Assembly (NCBI GenBank): GCA_916610825.1
Contig: OU744446.1
Coordinates: 17,480,538 to 17,544,537, forward strand
From: Haliclystus octoradiatus
Lineage: Eukaryota > Cnidaria > Staurozoa > Stauromedusae > Haliclystidae
DNA: 64,000 bases
Direction of reading: 5' to 3'
Within the stretch, counting starts at the first letter, position 1, and every line of letters begins with the position of its first letter. The translations under genes and the position numbers were made by a program. The notes under the pieces are model-generated. The model was not told the origin of the DNA. It searched no databases and saw nothing but the letters and a program-made list of their open reading frames with translations. Positions 54,735 through 64,000 of this stretch are shown here, one piece after another.

Positions 54735-55361
54735 TCAATAATATATACAAAAAGGATTAGGTTTAAATGTTACTCTTCTTCCTGAGCGTGTTGTAACAAT
54801 ATTGGTATCAGCTGTAATAGATGCATCATTGATAATATCATCAGGTGTTGTCGACGGTAAAGATTCAATAACTGGTTTTAAACGATTGATAGCAACAGTG
54901 TCTGTCGTGTTTCCCCTTTTTATTACGTAATATCTTTCGTGACGTGACACAACTTCATATGGGCCAGTATAAGGTGCTTCTAAGGGACGACGTGGATGGT
55001 CTACACGAATCCATACTCTCCGACATGTATTTAATTCGGGAGGTACATACGATGGTATAGTTCTTTTATTGGCAGGCGGCTTAAATTTAATAGTTTTAAA
55101 ATGTTCCTGCAATGTTTGTAATAAATGATGCGATGTTAATAATTCTTTATCTTCGATACATACACGAGGTATTAGTGGTTTTAAACCGGTGATAAGTTCA
55201 TATGGAGAAATACCATCATCATCTGGCCAGACTCGAAGAGCCAACAGTGCGGACGGCAAGGTATCATACCAAGAAATACTAGCTGTTTTTAAAATTGATT
55301 TTAGAGTGCGATGCATACGCTCTACCAAGCCGTTGGTTTGGGGATGGTAGGCAGTAGTCCT
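54735..55361 (-). pseudogene. Outer Gypsy integrase, downstream part
   Basis: Begins RTTAYHPQTNGLVERMHRTL with the catalytic Glu, then FKPPANKRTIPSYVPPELNT, VWIRVDHPRRPLEAPYTGPY (the chromo-like C-terminal barrel) and VTTRSGRRVTFKP. It is in register with the upstream part when the inner element and one GTCCT are ignored. Confidence 0.9.
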
Positions 55362-55520
55362 TGTAGTGTTTCTATGCTACCCCCTATTATGTCACACCTA
55401 TATGGGCAGCTCTTATGTTATTGCGGTTCACTCTAAGAAGTGTTATCTAAGTAAAGGTTGTGTTTACTGTTGTCTATTGCTCTATCCTTCAACATTCTCT
55501 ATGTAGTTAAATACATAACA
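55362..55520 (+). repeat. Inner Gypsy 5' LTR
   Basis: 159 bp, followed by atttgcgacgaagatgggat, the primer-binding region in the TTTGGCGACGA style common in this lineage. Confidence 0.95.
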
Positions 55521-55533
55521 ATTTGCGACGAAG

Positions 55534-56838
55534 ATGGGATCGGTCTTATTGTTGAAGTCTCTGTCAAAAGAGCAATCCATTACTGCATGTGCAGAATGGG
55601 GTTTTATAGCTGATGGCACACGAGCTGAATCGATTGGGCGTCTCCAAATTAGTTTGACCGCCGCAGGTCTAAACCCTGACATCTATGATTTTACATCAAA
55701 GTCAGAGTTAGTTCCAAGATCAATGTTAAATATACAAGGGAACAATACAAATGTAGCCTTAGATGTTCCTCCGCCGAATAATTTTGCTTTATCGCCTCAA
55801 TCAAATGTTGCCAGTCGATGGGAGAAATGGCGAAATAGTTTCAATGTGTACGTTTCCGCGTTGGGAGGAGATTTATCATCGACAAGAAAGTCTGCATTAC
55901 TGTTGCATGTGGCTGGTGGTGCTGTCTAGGAGTTAAAAGAGACTTTGGTCATGCAAGATGACGATGCCGCAGGTATACCGATAGATATTTATAGTAAATT
56001 AATAAACGCTTTAAATACATACTTTCGTCCACGTAAAAGCAAACGATACGAACGATTTTTATTTCGTGAATGCAAACAAAACGTCAATGAGTCTACGGAC
56101 ACTTATGTAACTCGTTTAAGAAGTTTTAGTGTTCATTGTGAGATTAGCTGTTCTTCTGAAATTTGTAAATCGTCACTCGTTGATGACATGATTATTGATC
56201 AAGTTATTCAGTACTGTTTATCAAATGATTTGCGTAAAAAATACTTGCGTGAAGATAATATTACATTGACACGTTTATTAGATATTGCACGTGCTTCCGA
56301 AGCTGCTGAAGAGCAGTCTGCAAACATAGAAAAGCAATCAGTCGCAGTTGCTAGTATTTCCACTGTACTTCAAAATAAGAGTAAGCCTCGCCGTAGTGAT
56401 TTCGGTAATAAGTCTGGGGTTAAAATTAAATGTAAATTTTGTGAGTTACAACACGTAGCAGGCAAAGTGTTCTGCCCTGCTATTGATGCAGAATGCCGGA
56501 AATGCGGCACCGTTGGGCATTATGCCAAATCTCGCATGTGTCGTGGCACCCGAGGTGCTAATAATAGTAATACCGGTGATAACAAACAAGTAAGATATGT
56601 GAAAGATGACAGTTCTGATAATAATGACAGCGACGATGATGATGTCGTCATAGTTTCGAAAGTGTCTAACGCATCTCACAGCGGTGGTACTATTTATGCT
56701 AATATGCTTGTTAACAATAAGTCTGTAAAATTTCTACTTGATGGAGGTGCTACTTGTAATATTCTTAGTGAACAATTCTTGCCATCACCAAGGGTGCAGC
56801 AGATTTACGGCTGTATAACGGTTCTCGTATGCCGGTGA
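55534..56838 (+). pseudogene. Inner Gypsy gag and protease start
   Basis: Gag starts MGSVLLLKSLSKEQSITACA; WEKWRNSFNVYVSALGG and YFRPRKSKRYERFLFRECKQ are capsid blocks. CKFCELQHVAGKVFCPAIDA then CRKCGTVGHYAKSRMC forms two zinc knuckles. Protease starts NKSVKFLLDGGATCNIL with D-G-G where D-S/T-G is expected. An in-frame TAG lies at 55927-55929 (probably from CAG), and a frameshift near 56790 separates the protease from pol. Confidence 0.88.
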
Positions 56839-58514
56839 AAGGTAAAGCTATTTTCAAAACTGTGAATCCAAGTAACAACTATAAATATAATGTACTATTC
56901 TATATCGTTGATAATCAGTATGATTGTGTGCTTGGTATAAATGCTTTACAACGTATGGACTTGATGCAAGTTCAACATCAAAATATTTCGTCTGTACAGT
57001 CATCTCCTGATATATCAAGTTCTAATCTAGATGACGTATTATATAAATATAATGATGTATTTGGTTCAGACCTTGGCAAAATCAAAGGTGTACAAGTTCA
57101 AATCAGATTAAAAGACGATGCTCTTCCGAGTTTCTCACGTTCACGGACGGTACCTTTTGCCTTAAGACCAGCTGTCGAAGAAGCTCTACAAAAAGCTGTT
57201 GATTCTGGCTCATTAGAAAAAGTCGACACTAGTGATTGGGCTTCGCCTACTGTCAATGTTCCAAAGAAGAATGGAAATGTTAGAATTTGTTCTGATTTTA
57301 AGAGAAGTGTCAATCCACAAATTCACATTGATCAGTATCCTTTTCCAACTGTTGAAGAATTATTAGCAAAATTAAATGGTGGGAAATGTTTTACAAAGTT
57401 AGATTTATCCAGATGTTTTGAACAATTAGAACTGCATTCATCATCTCGTGATTTACTCACAATAAATACACATTTAGGACTGTATCGTCATTGTCGCTTA
57501 CCATATGGTATTGCTTGTGCTCCGGCTATTTGTCAGAAAACGATGGAAAAGTTGTTATCCTCCATTAATGGCCGAATTTTAATTTATATGGACGATATCT
57601 TGATTGCTGCAGAAGACGAACAATCTCTATTAAAACTAACTGATGCTGTACTATCAGTTTTACAGAAGCATCATGTACGACTCAACAAAGGAAAATGTGA
57701 GTTTATGAAACATAAAGTTGTTTATTTAGGTCATGTTATTAGTTCTAATGGTATAGAAGCTGATAATGACAAGGTTCAATCTGTTGTTTCTGCATCCGTA
57801 CCTTTGAATGTTTCTGAATTGAGGTCATTCCTAGGCCTAGTAAATTACTATGGACGTTTTTGTCGAAATTTATCAACTGTGGCATAACCATTGAATGATT
57901 TAACCTCTAATAGTGTTGCTTGGAATTGGACTAACGAATGCCAGTCTTCTTTTGAACAAATCAAGTCACTATTAGTCAATTCTCCAATATTAAGTTATTA
58001 TGATAATAGAAAGGAGCTTCTTTTACATTGTGATGCATCACCTGTTGGTTTGGGCTGTGTACTCGCCCATAGAGATGATAATGGAAATGAGCATCCAATT
58101 GCATTTGCAAATCGAAGTTTGACTGCATCAGAGAGAGGCTATGCTCAAATAGACAGAGAGGCTTTATCTATTGTATATGGAGTTGAAAAATTCAGGCAAT
58201 ATGTTTATGGCCGTGAATTTACAATCATTACTGACCATAAGCCCTTATTACATATATTTGGGCCAAAACAATCTTTACCTGTGTTAGCTGCTGCACGCTT
58301 ACAGCGTTGGGCAGTGAAATTATCTTCATTTCGTTACCAAATTGAATTTAAACCTGGGAAAGACCATGGTAACGCAGATGCGTTAAGTCGTATGTCAACT
58401 GGATCTGTACCTGATCGTACTGACTCGTCATCTGTATTTTTATTCGTCAGATTAATTGTATACCTGTTGCTGGTGATGATGTCAAAATTTAAACTAATGA
58501 AGATATTGTATTAA
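56829..58514 (+). pseudogene. Inner Gypsy reverse transcriptase and RNase H
   Basis: YIVDNQYDCVLGINAL ends the protease. RT has SGSLEKVDTSDWASPTVNVP, KLDLSRCFEQLEL, LPYGIACAPAICQKTME and the catalytic IYMDDILIAAED (YMDD). RNase H has LHCDASPVGLGCVLAHRDD, IDREALSIVYGVEKF, TDHKPLLHIFGP and GKDHGNADALSRM. A TAA at 57885-57887 separates RT from RNase H in the same frame, and a frameshift follows near 58440. Confidence 0.9.
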
Positions 58515-58711
58515 AGAAAATTATTCCTTTTGTTCAAAATGGTTGGAGTGATCATTGTACTGATCTTACTTTATTACCCTATTTTAAGAAACGTTATGAA
58601 TTCGCAATACAAGATGGTGTTTTATTATGGGGACGTCGTGTTGTCATTCCTTTATCTTTAAAAGAACGTGTATTAGAAGAATTACATCGTAATCATCCTG
58701 GATGTGTTAGA

Positions 58712-59650
58712 ATGAAAATGTTGGCTCGTCTGCATTGCTGGTGGCCCAAAATCGACCAAGACATTGAAGAACTTGTACAAACCTGTGACTTATGCCAGGA
58801 ATCACGTCATCATCCACAAAGAGAAGCCATACTACTATGGGCGTGGCCAGAGCTGCCATGGCAACGTGTTCACATTGACTATTCACCTAAGTTCATAGGT
58901 AAGGCACGTTTAATTCTTATAGATTCACACTCTAAGTGGCCAGAAGTAGCAGTGACAGGTATCAATGATACAGATACTACCAAGACTGTTAAAATTTTAA
59001 AACACTGGTTTTCTCGATATGGAAACCCCAAAGTTATTGTATCGGACAACGGTCCACAGTTCTCTTCAAATGAATTTTCGTATTTTATTAAAAGTATTGG
59101 TGCGAGACATGTTCCTTCTCCTCCATATCATCCTTCATCAAATGGGGAGGCTGAGAGGGCAGTGCAAACCGTTAAAAATGGTTTAACGAGGTTATTGAAG
59201 GAGCGACGGAGTAACGATTTAGAAGAGTTGATTGATGAATTATTATTAAGCTACCGATCTACACCACATACAGCTACTCGTGTTACGCCAGCTGAATTGT
59301 TTTTATTACGTCCTGTCAGGGTTCAACTCAGCTGTTTGTCTGAAGTAAAAAGGCGTATGACAACAAAAGATGTCGAATTTCCATTATCAAAATATACTGA
59401 AGGAGATTCGGTCCGATTTCGAGACTATCGACGAAACACTGACAAATGGTTTAAAGGTACTATCGAGGAAGTCAAGGGACCAAGAAATTTAACTGTTAAT
59501 GATGATGATGGTGTATCTCATCATAGACATCAAGACCAAATCATTAATCACAGACCTGTGCGGTCCAAACGTACTCCAAGTTATTACGGTTATGACGATA
59601 CTATCAAGGATACAGCGCAAAAGAAGAAGCTTAAATATTATAATAATTAA
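58712..59650 (+). pseudogene. Inner Gypsy integrase
   Basis: MLARLHCWWPKIDQDIEELV and QTCDLCQESRHHP form the zinc region, preceded out of this ORF by LEELHRNHPG. The DDE core is VHIDYSPKFIGK, IVSDNGPQFSSNEF and SNGEAERAVQTVK. The C-terminus is WFKGTIEEVKGPRNLTVN. Upstream in the same frame a TAA lies at 58490-58492, so the polyprotein is cut although the integrase frame itself is open. Confidence 0.92.
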
Positions 59651-59739
59651 ATAGTTATTATTCAATGTTAAAATATACCGTTTAATTAAGTAGTTTTACT
59701 TATTAATATCTCGTTAATGTCATACTTTATCTTTAATCT

Positions 59740-59752
59740 AAAAGGGGAGAAG
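59740..59752 (+). other. Polypurine tract of the inner Gypsy
   Basis: aaaaggggagaag directly before the 3' LTR, the plus-strand primer site. Confidence 0.8.
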
Positions 59753-59912
59753 TGTAGTGTTTCTATGCTACCCCCTATTATGTCACACCTATATGGTGCA
59801 GCTCTCATGTTATTGCGGTTCACTCTAAGAAGTGTTATCTAAGTAAAGGTTGTGTTTACTGTTGTCTATTGCTCTATCCTTCAACATTCTCTATGTAGTT
59901 AAATACATAACA
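59753..59912 (+). repeat. Inner Gypsy 3' LTR
   Basis: 160 bp, preceded directly by the polypurine tract; nearly identical to 55362-55520. Confidence 0.95.
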
Positions 59913-60990
59913 GTCCTAAGCTTAAGAAATCCAATTAGTTTGCCGACCTCATGCATGAGTTCACTTTCAAAATTTGATCCGCGATCCGTAATGACATAAA
60001 GGGGTGCGGAATACCTAGATACCCATTCTCTTACGAAGGCTTCAGCAATAACAGGGGCAGTCTGATCAACAATGGGAATGGCTTCAACCCAGCGCGTGCA
60101 ACGATCAATCATAGTTAATACATATCTACAAGTAGTGGTTATATTTGTTAGTGAACAAGTTGAGGCAGGTACTGTTATTATATCAAGATGCACTGTTTGT
60201 AAGCGATCAGCTGGCAAATTGTAAGGCAAAGAAGGATTAACAGTGTGACGAGTAATTTTTGTTTGTTGGCATTGTAAACATTGTTGAACCCAAATATTGA
60301 TGTCTTTGCGCATTTTAGGCCAATAAAATCTGTCATTAATTAATTGAAAAGTAGCTGAACGGCCATAGTGACCTAAATTATGAAAATTTGTGAAAACTGT
60401 AGAACGGTAAGACAATGGGACGTAAGGGCGTGGTAATTGTTCGGATGTTTCACACCATACCGAGCCTTCTATAAAATCAATCACTTTCAAATTTGAAGTA
60501 TCAAAAGGTATGTGCTGTTGTGCTTTAATAATTTCTTCAAGGTTAATAAAATTAAAAGAGACGGCTGAAACTGAAGAACAATCGGTAGGCTCAACAGATA
60601 AATCACGAGATAATGTGTCAGCTACAACATTACTCTCACCGGGAATGTAAATAATATCATGGACAAATTCAGACAAAAATGAAAATTGCCGTTCTTGACG
60701 AGGAGAATGATTGTGCGTCGAACGAGAATGAATAGCAGCTGAAATGGGTTTATGGTCAGTAAAAATAGTGACGTTTGTATTTTCAATAATTGGACGGAAA
60801 CGTTTGACAGCGGAAAAAATTGCTAATAGCTCACGATCAAAAGTGGAGTAAGTAATTTCAGCTGTCGTTAATTTACGAGAATAAAAACTTAATGGCTGAG
60901 GATCTAGTTTTTGTTCGTGTAAAACAGCACCAATAGCAAAAGCTGAGGCATCTGTAGTGATAGTGTAGTCAGAAATTGATGGATCAGGAT
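59913..60990 (-). pseudogene. Outer Gypsy RNase H and integrase, upstream part
   Basis: RNase H blocks TTDASAFAIGAVLHEQ, STFDRELLAI and TDHKPISAAI lead into YIPGESNVVADTLSRD. Integrase follows with FHNLGHYGR...QQCLQCQQT (HHCC), VHLDIITVP (first Asp) and YVITDRGSNFES (second Asp). The frame stops at the inner Gypsy insertion (GTCCT duplication). Confidence 0.9.
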
Positions 60991-60993
60991 GGG

Positions 60994-61846
60994 CTAAAAT
61001 AACAGCATTGTTGACAGAAGATTAAGATTGTCGAAAGCGAGCTGATGATCGGATTGCCAAACAAAAGGTGCAGGAACATGTGATTTGCGTTGATTTTTAG
61101 AACGTGGCTGAGTGGCATTAGCAAGTGCTTGTAAAGGTTGAACAATGGCTGCGTAATGCGGAATAAATTTACGATAAAACCCAAACATGCCCAGGGCACA
61201 ACGTAAAGAAGAATAATCAATTGGTGAAGGCAAGGCTAGTAAATCGGATTTTGATTTTGCTTTTGGCGAAATACCTTTGAAATTGACTTCATACCCTAAA
61301 AAGTCGTGTGACGCAACAGAGAAAATACATTTTGATAAATTAACACGTAGACCATATTCAACAAGTCTAGCAAGAACGAGTTGTAAACGGGTATCATGTT
61401 CTGCTTGACTGCTGCCATAAATTAAAATGTCGTCAATGTATGAAAAACAAGGTATTGAACGCAAGACGGAATTAATAAAACGTGAAAAAGTTACAGCACT
61501 GTTGCGTAGCCCAAAAGGCATTGTTTGGTAACAAAAGGCACCGAAAGGAGTAGTGATTGTTGTTTTGTTTATGTCGTCAGGGTGAATGGGAATCTGGTGA
61601 TAAGCTTTAGATAAATCTAGTCGAGAAAAAAATTTTAGATCCAAAAAGTTCATTGTTAAAAGATTGCAGATTAGGTAAAGGATAACGATCAGGCTTAGTA
61701 ATGCGATTTAATGCCTGGTAATCTCCAACTGGCCGAAAAGTGTCAGGTTCAGATTTTGGAACCATATGCAACGGACTAGCCCAAGGAGAAATCGAAGGTT
61801 TAATTATACCTGCATCTAATAATTTATCAAACTCTGCCTTGGCCAC
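60994..61846 (-). pseudogene. Outer Gypsy reverse transcriptase
   Basis: [71 protein letters not shown] and the catalytic [12 protein letters not shown] (YIDD) followed by [20 protein letters not shown] frameshift near 61650 separates the fingers from the palm. Confidence 0.9.
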
Positions 61847-62450
61847 CCACGGCTAATTTGCGGGGGTGTAGTCGGCGAGGTTGACAAAAAACGGGATCTC
61901 CGACAGTTTCGATGCGGTGTACGACATCGTGTGGCGGTGTGTTTTTGAAGGAAAAAGGTGTAAATAATTCGGCATGAGAATTTAAAATGTTGCGCACGTT
62001 CGAAGAAAGATTTTTGGGAAAAGGAAATACGACAGACTCGACGGAAACAGAACAGGATTTTAACGGGACAGAAACAGTTGTTGTGTCGTCAATTAAGATT
62101 TGTTTGGAACAATCAAGGGTTATTTTGTGTTTGTGTAAAAAATCTATGCCTAAAATTGGTTGAGTAACTTCAGCAATTATACATGAATGGGGGAAAGAGC
62201 GTCTTAGGCTAGGCATAGTGGCTGTTGTTGCGAGTTCACCTAGTACATTGATGCCCTTTCCGGAGGCCGAAATTAAAGATAAATTGGAAGATGCTAATAT
62301 TAAATCATATTTTTGAGAAAGAGAAATTGGAATGATAGATACAGCAGAACCAGTATCAATAAGAAAAGCTACAGCAGGCATTTTTGGCAAAATAACAGTG
62401 ACATACATAAATAAGCCATGATGAGGCGTCATAGGTTCAACACGGCTCAA
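61827..62450 (-). pseudogene. Outer Gypsy protease and RT start
   Basis: VAFLIDTGSAVSIIP has the aspartic protease D-T-G; EVTQPILGIDFLHKHKITLD is the flap/ILG block. It runs into PPHDVVHRIETVGDPVF, the pre-RT linker, and ends just before the RT through a frameshift at ~61845. Confidence 0.88.
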
Positions 62451-62539
62451 TAGTTTTCCGGGGCCTGGATGGCGGAGACAGAATTAATTGGAGCAGGCGA
62501 GATAGGACGGGAATTGTTTGGTGTTGCCTGATTATTGTT

Positions 62540-63340
62540 TCAAATTGTTGGCGGTTTTGGACCAGGCCATTGACAAGGAGGACGACAATAGTTGGCTTTT
62601 TCACCAAAAAAAATGTGAGAGCGGCATATTTTAGCCCGTTGACCTTTTGAGCAGCTTGTAATAACCGTGTATTGATCGTTATTGCGCGTATACTGAGCAG
62701 AAGAATTCGGTTGTTGATACCGAACTGCCTGAACTGATGCTGGAGCCTGTTGAAAATAATGTTGATCTAAGGGTGGTGTAATAGGGAAAACACCAAGATT
62801 ATTAGAATAGGAGTTGTCATTACGGAAAGCGCCCCAAACAGTGTCAGCTACTTTCCGAAATTGTGGCATAGGCAATTCTGTATAGCTTATCAAAAGCTGA
62901 CAAATATTAATAGGCAAAGCATTTAATAAACGATGTCTTACAAGATTATCAGTGGGCGCGATACCTGAAGCAGACAGCGACTGTTGTATCTTCATACTGC
63001 AGATTGATGGTTTCAAACCCTCAAGCGAAATTGTGCCAAGAGCTTCTTCTAATTTCTCTTGATCAGTCTTTTGTAATATCTGTAGTAGTTTATTCTTTAA
63101 ATCAGTGAAGGGTGTGGCTGAGGTGAAGAGCTCCGTGCTGACGACCAGTGGGCCAATATTTGACAGCAGTTCAGCCACCACGTATCGAAATCGTGTTAAT
63201 TCATCTGTGATTTTTTTTAGATCAAATAAGCACTCCACTTGCATAAACCAGTATAGTATTTGTAGCGATATGAAGTGATTGTGTTGTTTGATTTGTTGAC
63301 TGGTTTGATTTTGAGATTCCTCATCTGCTGCAACTGACAT
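62540..63340 (-). CDS. Outer Gypsy gag
   Basis: 266-codon frame starting MSVAADEESQNQTSQQ. A capsid-like helical region (FTDLKNKLLQILQ, LVRHRLLNALPINICQLL, FRKVADTVW) precedes a single CHCC finger, CRSHIFFGEKANYCRPPC, followed by WPGPKPP. This CX2HX9CX3C finger in place of the usual CCHC is a hallmark of CsRn1-type gag. The frame appears intact and may continue into pol by frameshift. Confidence 0.85.
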   Translation of the reverse strand: MSVAADEESQNQTSQQIKQHNHFISLQILYWFMQVECLFDLKKITDELTRFRYVVAELLSNIGPLVVSTELFTSATPFTDLKNKLLQILQKTDQEKLEEALGTISLEGLKPSICSMKIQQSLSASGIAPTDNLVRHRLLNALPINICQLLISYTELPMPQFRKVADTVWGAFRNDNSYSNNLGVFPITPPLDQHYFQQAPASVQAVRYQQPNSSAQYTRNNDQYTVITSCSKGQRAKICRSHIFFGEKANYCRPPCQWPGPKPPTI

Positions 63341-63365
63341 TGATTATTAGCGGCTGCGATGTTGG

Positions 63366-63381
63366 TTGCGGGGTCACCAAT
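63366..63381 (-). other. Primer-binding site of the outer Gypsy
   Basis: Minus strand ATTGGTGACCCCGCAA directly after the 5' LTR. TGGTGACCCCG matches the complement of the tRNA-Trp 3' terminus (CGGGGTCACCA) over 11 nt. Confidence 0.7.
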
Positions 63382-63650
63382 TGTAGGAGATCTTATCACT
63401 CTAATGAGTGATCTTCTAGGTGTTATGGTAATCTGACTCCTTGTATCCATATTGAATTAAGAACTCCCACAAGATAATATATGTTGAATATAATTGTAAT
63501 GATAAACTAATACCAGTGCTTGTCGAAGTGAATCTAATTAATAATATACTTTGCATTGGTTTTTATATGATTATAAACGAGGTTACCTCAAAAGGAGGAT
63601 AAGCTAATATCAGTTGCCTGATAGAGAGGCTGATAAATTAATCCACTACA
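63382..63650 (-). repeat. Outer Gypsy 5' LTR
   Basis: 269 bp, TGTAGGAGAT...CCACTACA, partner of 54151-54418. Confidence 0.95.
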
Positions 63651-63830
63651 TTAACATCCATGCAAGTGAGATGGCTTAAATATTCAAAATCTACTGAGCA
63701 ATGAACAGCGAAACCGACACCACCTCCTCGCCGTCCCTGCCTTTCACTAAGAACAATTGCGTAATCAGAAATATTACAGGCATCACCACCCTGCCAAACT
63801 TCTTGCAAAGCCAAGCATTTGATTCTGCTG
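63651..63830 (-). pseudogene. LINE endonuclease, upstream half (cut by outer Gypsy)
   Basis: On minus, KCLALQEVWQGGDACNISDY then GRRGGGVGFAVHCSVDFEYL matches the LALQEVWQGG and GGGVGLVI blocks of the LINE at 49105, so it is the same family. It ends exactly at the Gypsy LTR and TTAA duplication. Confidence 0.82.
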
Positions 63831-64000
63831 ATAGGAATTCTGCTGATTCTGATGACAGGAATTGCTCCTCAAGGATAATCGAGGATAACCGACGATAATC
63901 AGCTAGATGTACATAAATCAAGAAGAGAAACGAAAAAAGTTAAATCAGTTATCAAAATCGGTAAAATCTACCTTGCAGATGGGGGATCACGTGAGATTGA
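63831..64000. other. Right edge: LINE-flanking sequence with short GATTCTGCTGA repeats
   Basis: gattctgctgataggaattc and gattctgatgacaggaatt form a short imperfect tandem repeat next to the LINE endonuclease piece. It lies where the endonuclease N-terminus would be expected, but no conserved block could be read. Confidence 0.35.

Larger units (their letters stand above)
55362..59912 (+). mobile_element. Mag-like Gypsy retrotransposon (inner element)
   Basis: LTRs of 159/160 bp (TGTAGTG...CATAACA) flank a plus-strand gag-pol. GTCCT lies outside both ends (55357-55361 and 59913-59917). A polypurine tract aaaaggggagaag precedes the 3' LTR. RT and integrase resemble the Mag/K02A2.6-type Gypsy lineage. 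LTRs differ by one substitution and one indel, so insertion was recent, yet the coding region carries three stop codons and two frameshifts. Confidence 0.93.
54151..63650 (-). mobile_element. CsRn1-like Gypsy retrotransposon (outer element)
   Basis: LTRs of 268/269 bp (TGTAGGAG...CCACTACA) flank a minus-strand gag-pol. TTAA lies outside both ends (54147-54150 and 63651-63654). The minus strand next to the 5' LTR reads TGGTGACCCCG, complementary to the tRNA-Trp 3' end, the primer of the CsRn1 lineage. The minus strand next to the 3' LTR has a G-run polypurine tract. It is interrupted in the integrase by the inner Gypsy at 55362-59912. Confidence 0.93.

Overview
The window is AT-rich animal nuclear DNA. 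It has spliced genes with GT/AG introns, a deep mix of metazoan transposable elements (BEL/Pao, two Gypsy lineages, L2/CR1-like LINEs, a Penelope-like element, a Polinton, hAT-like and other foldback elements) and no bacterial or organellar signature. The exact animal cannot be fixed from the sequence. A marine invertebrate, possibly a tunicate or another lophotrochozoan or cnidarian-grade genome, is only an inference.

Layout. (1) 1-22305 is mostly one host gene on the minus strand: the 5' half (12 exons, about 469 codons) of WASHC5/strumpellin, the large helical subunit of the endosomal WASH complex. The rest of the gene lies beyond the left edge. Most of its long introns hold terminal-inverted-repeat or snapback elements; others include a tRNA-derived SINE, a Gypsy gag fragment and an exact 80-bp palindrome beside a TA tract. 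(2) 22306-29426 holds a Penelope-like remnant, a two-exon cystatin-like gene on the minus strand (25339-26388) and non-coding DNA. (3) 29427-35923 is a complete but decayed BEL/Pao LTR element, minus strand, with 5-bp target duplication GTAAT. (4) 35930-39430 is a shredded minus-strand LINE with a plus-strand Gypsy RNase H/integrase scrap between its parts. (5) 40195-42092 is a second cystatin-like gene with the same exon lengths and intron phase as the first. (6) About 42790-48095 is a dead Polinton/Maverick: protein-primed DNA polymerase B pieces on minus, small structural-type ORFs and an integrase N-terminus on plus. It is split by a ~590-bp repeat that also occurs at 115-695. (7) 48300-52390 is a nearly full L2/CR1-like LINE with ORF1, endonuclease and reverse transcriptase. 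(8) 53800-64000 is a three-layer nest: a minus-strand LINE endonuclease is cut by a minus-strand CsRn1-like Gypsy (54151-63650, TSD TTAA), whose integrase is cut by a plus-strand Mag-like Gypsy (55362-59912, TSD GTCCT).

How it fits together. The real host genes are WASHC5 (endosomal actin nucleation) and two secreted cystatin-fold proteins that lack the canonical papain-inhibitory QxVxG motif and share a TATAAAAGCG-type core promoter. Everything else is mobile DNA of different ages. LTR-to-LTR differences counted by eye order the insertions as BEL (about 4%), outer Gypsy (4 substitutions in ~269) and inner Gypsy (1 substitution in ~160), which agrees with the nesting. No RNA genes other than one tRNA-like SINE head, no CRISPR array and no operon structure were found.
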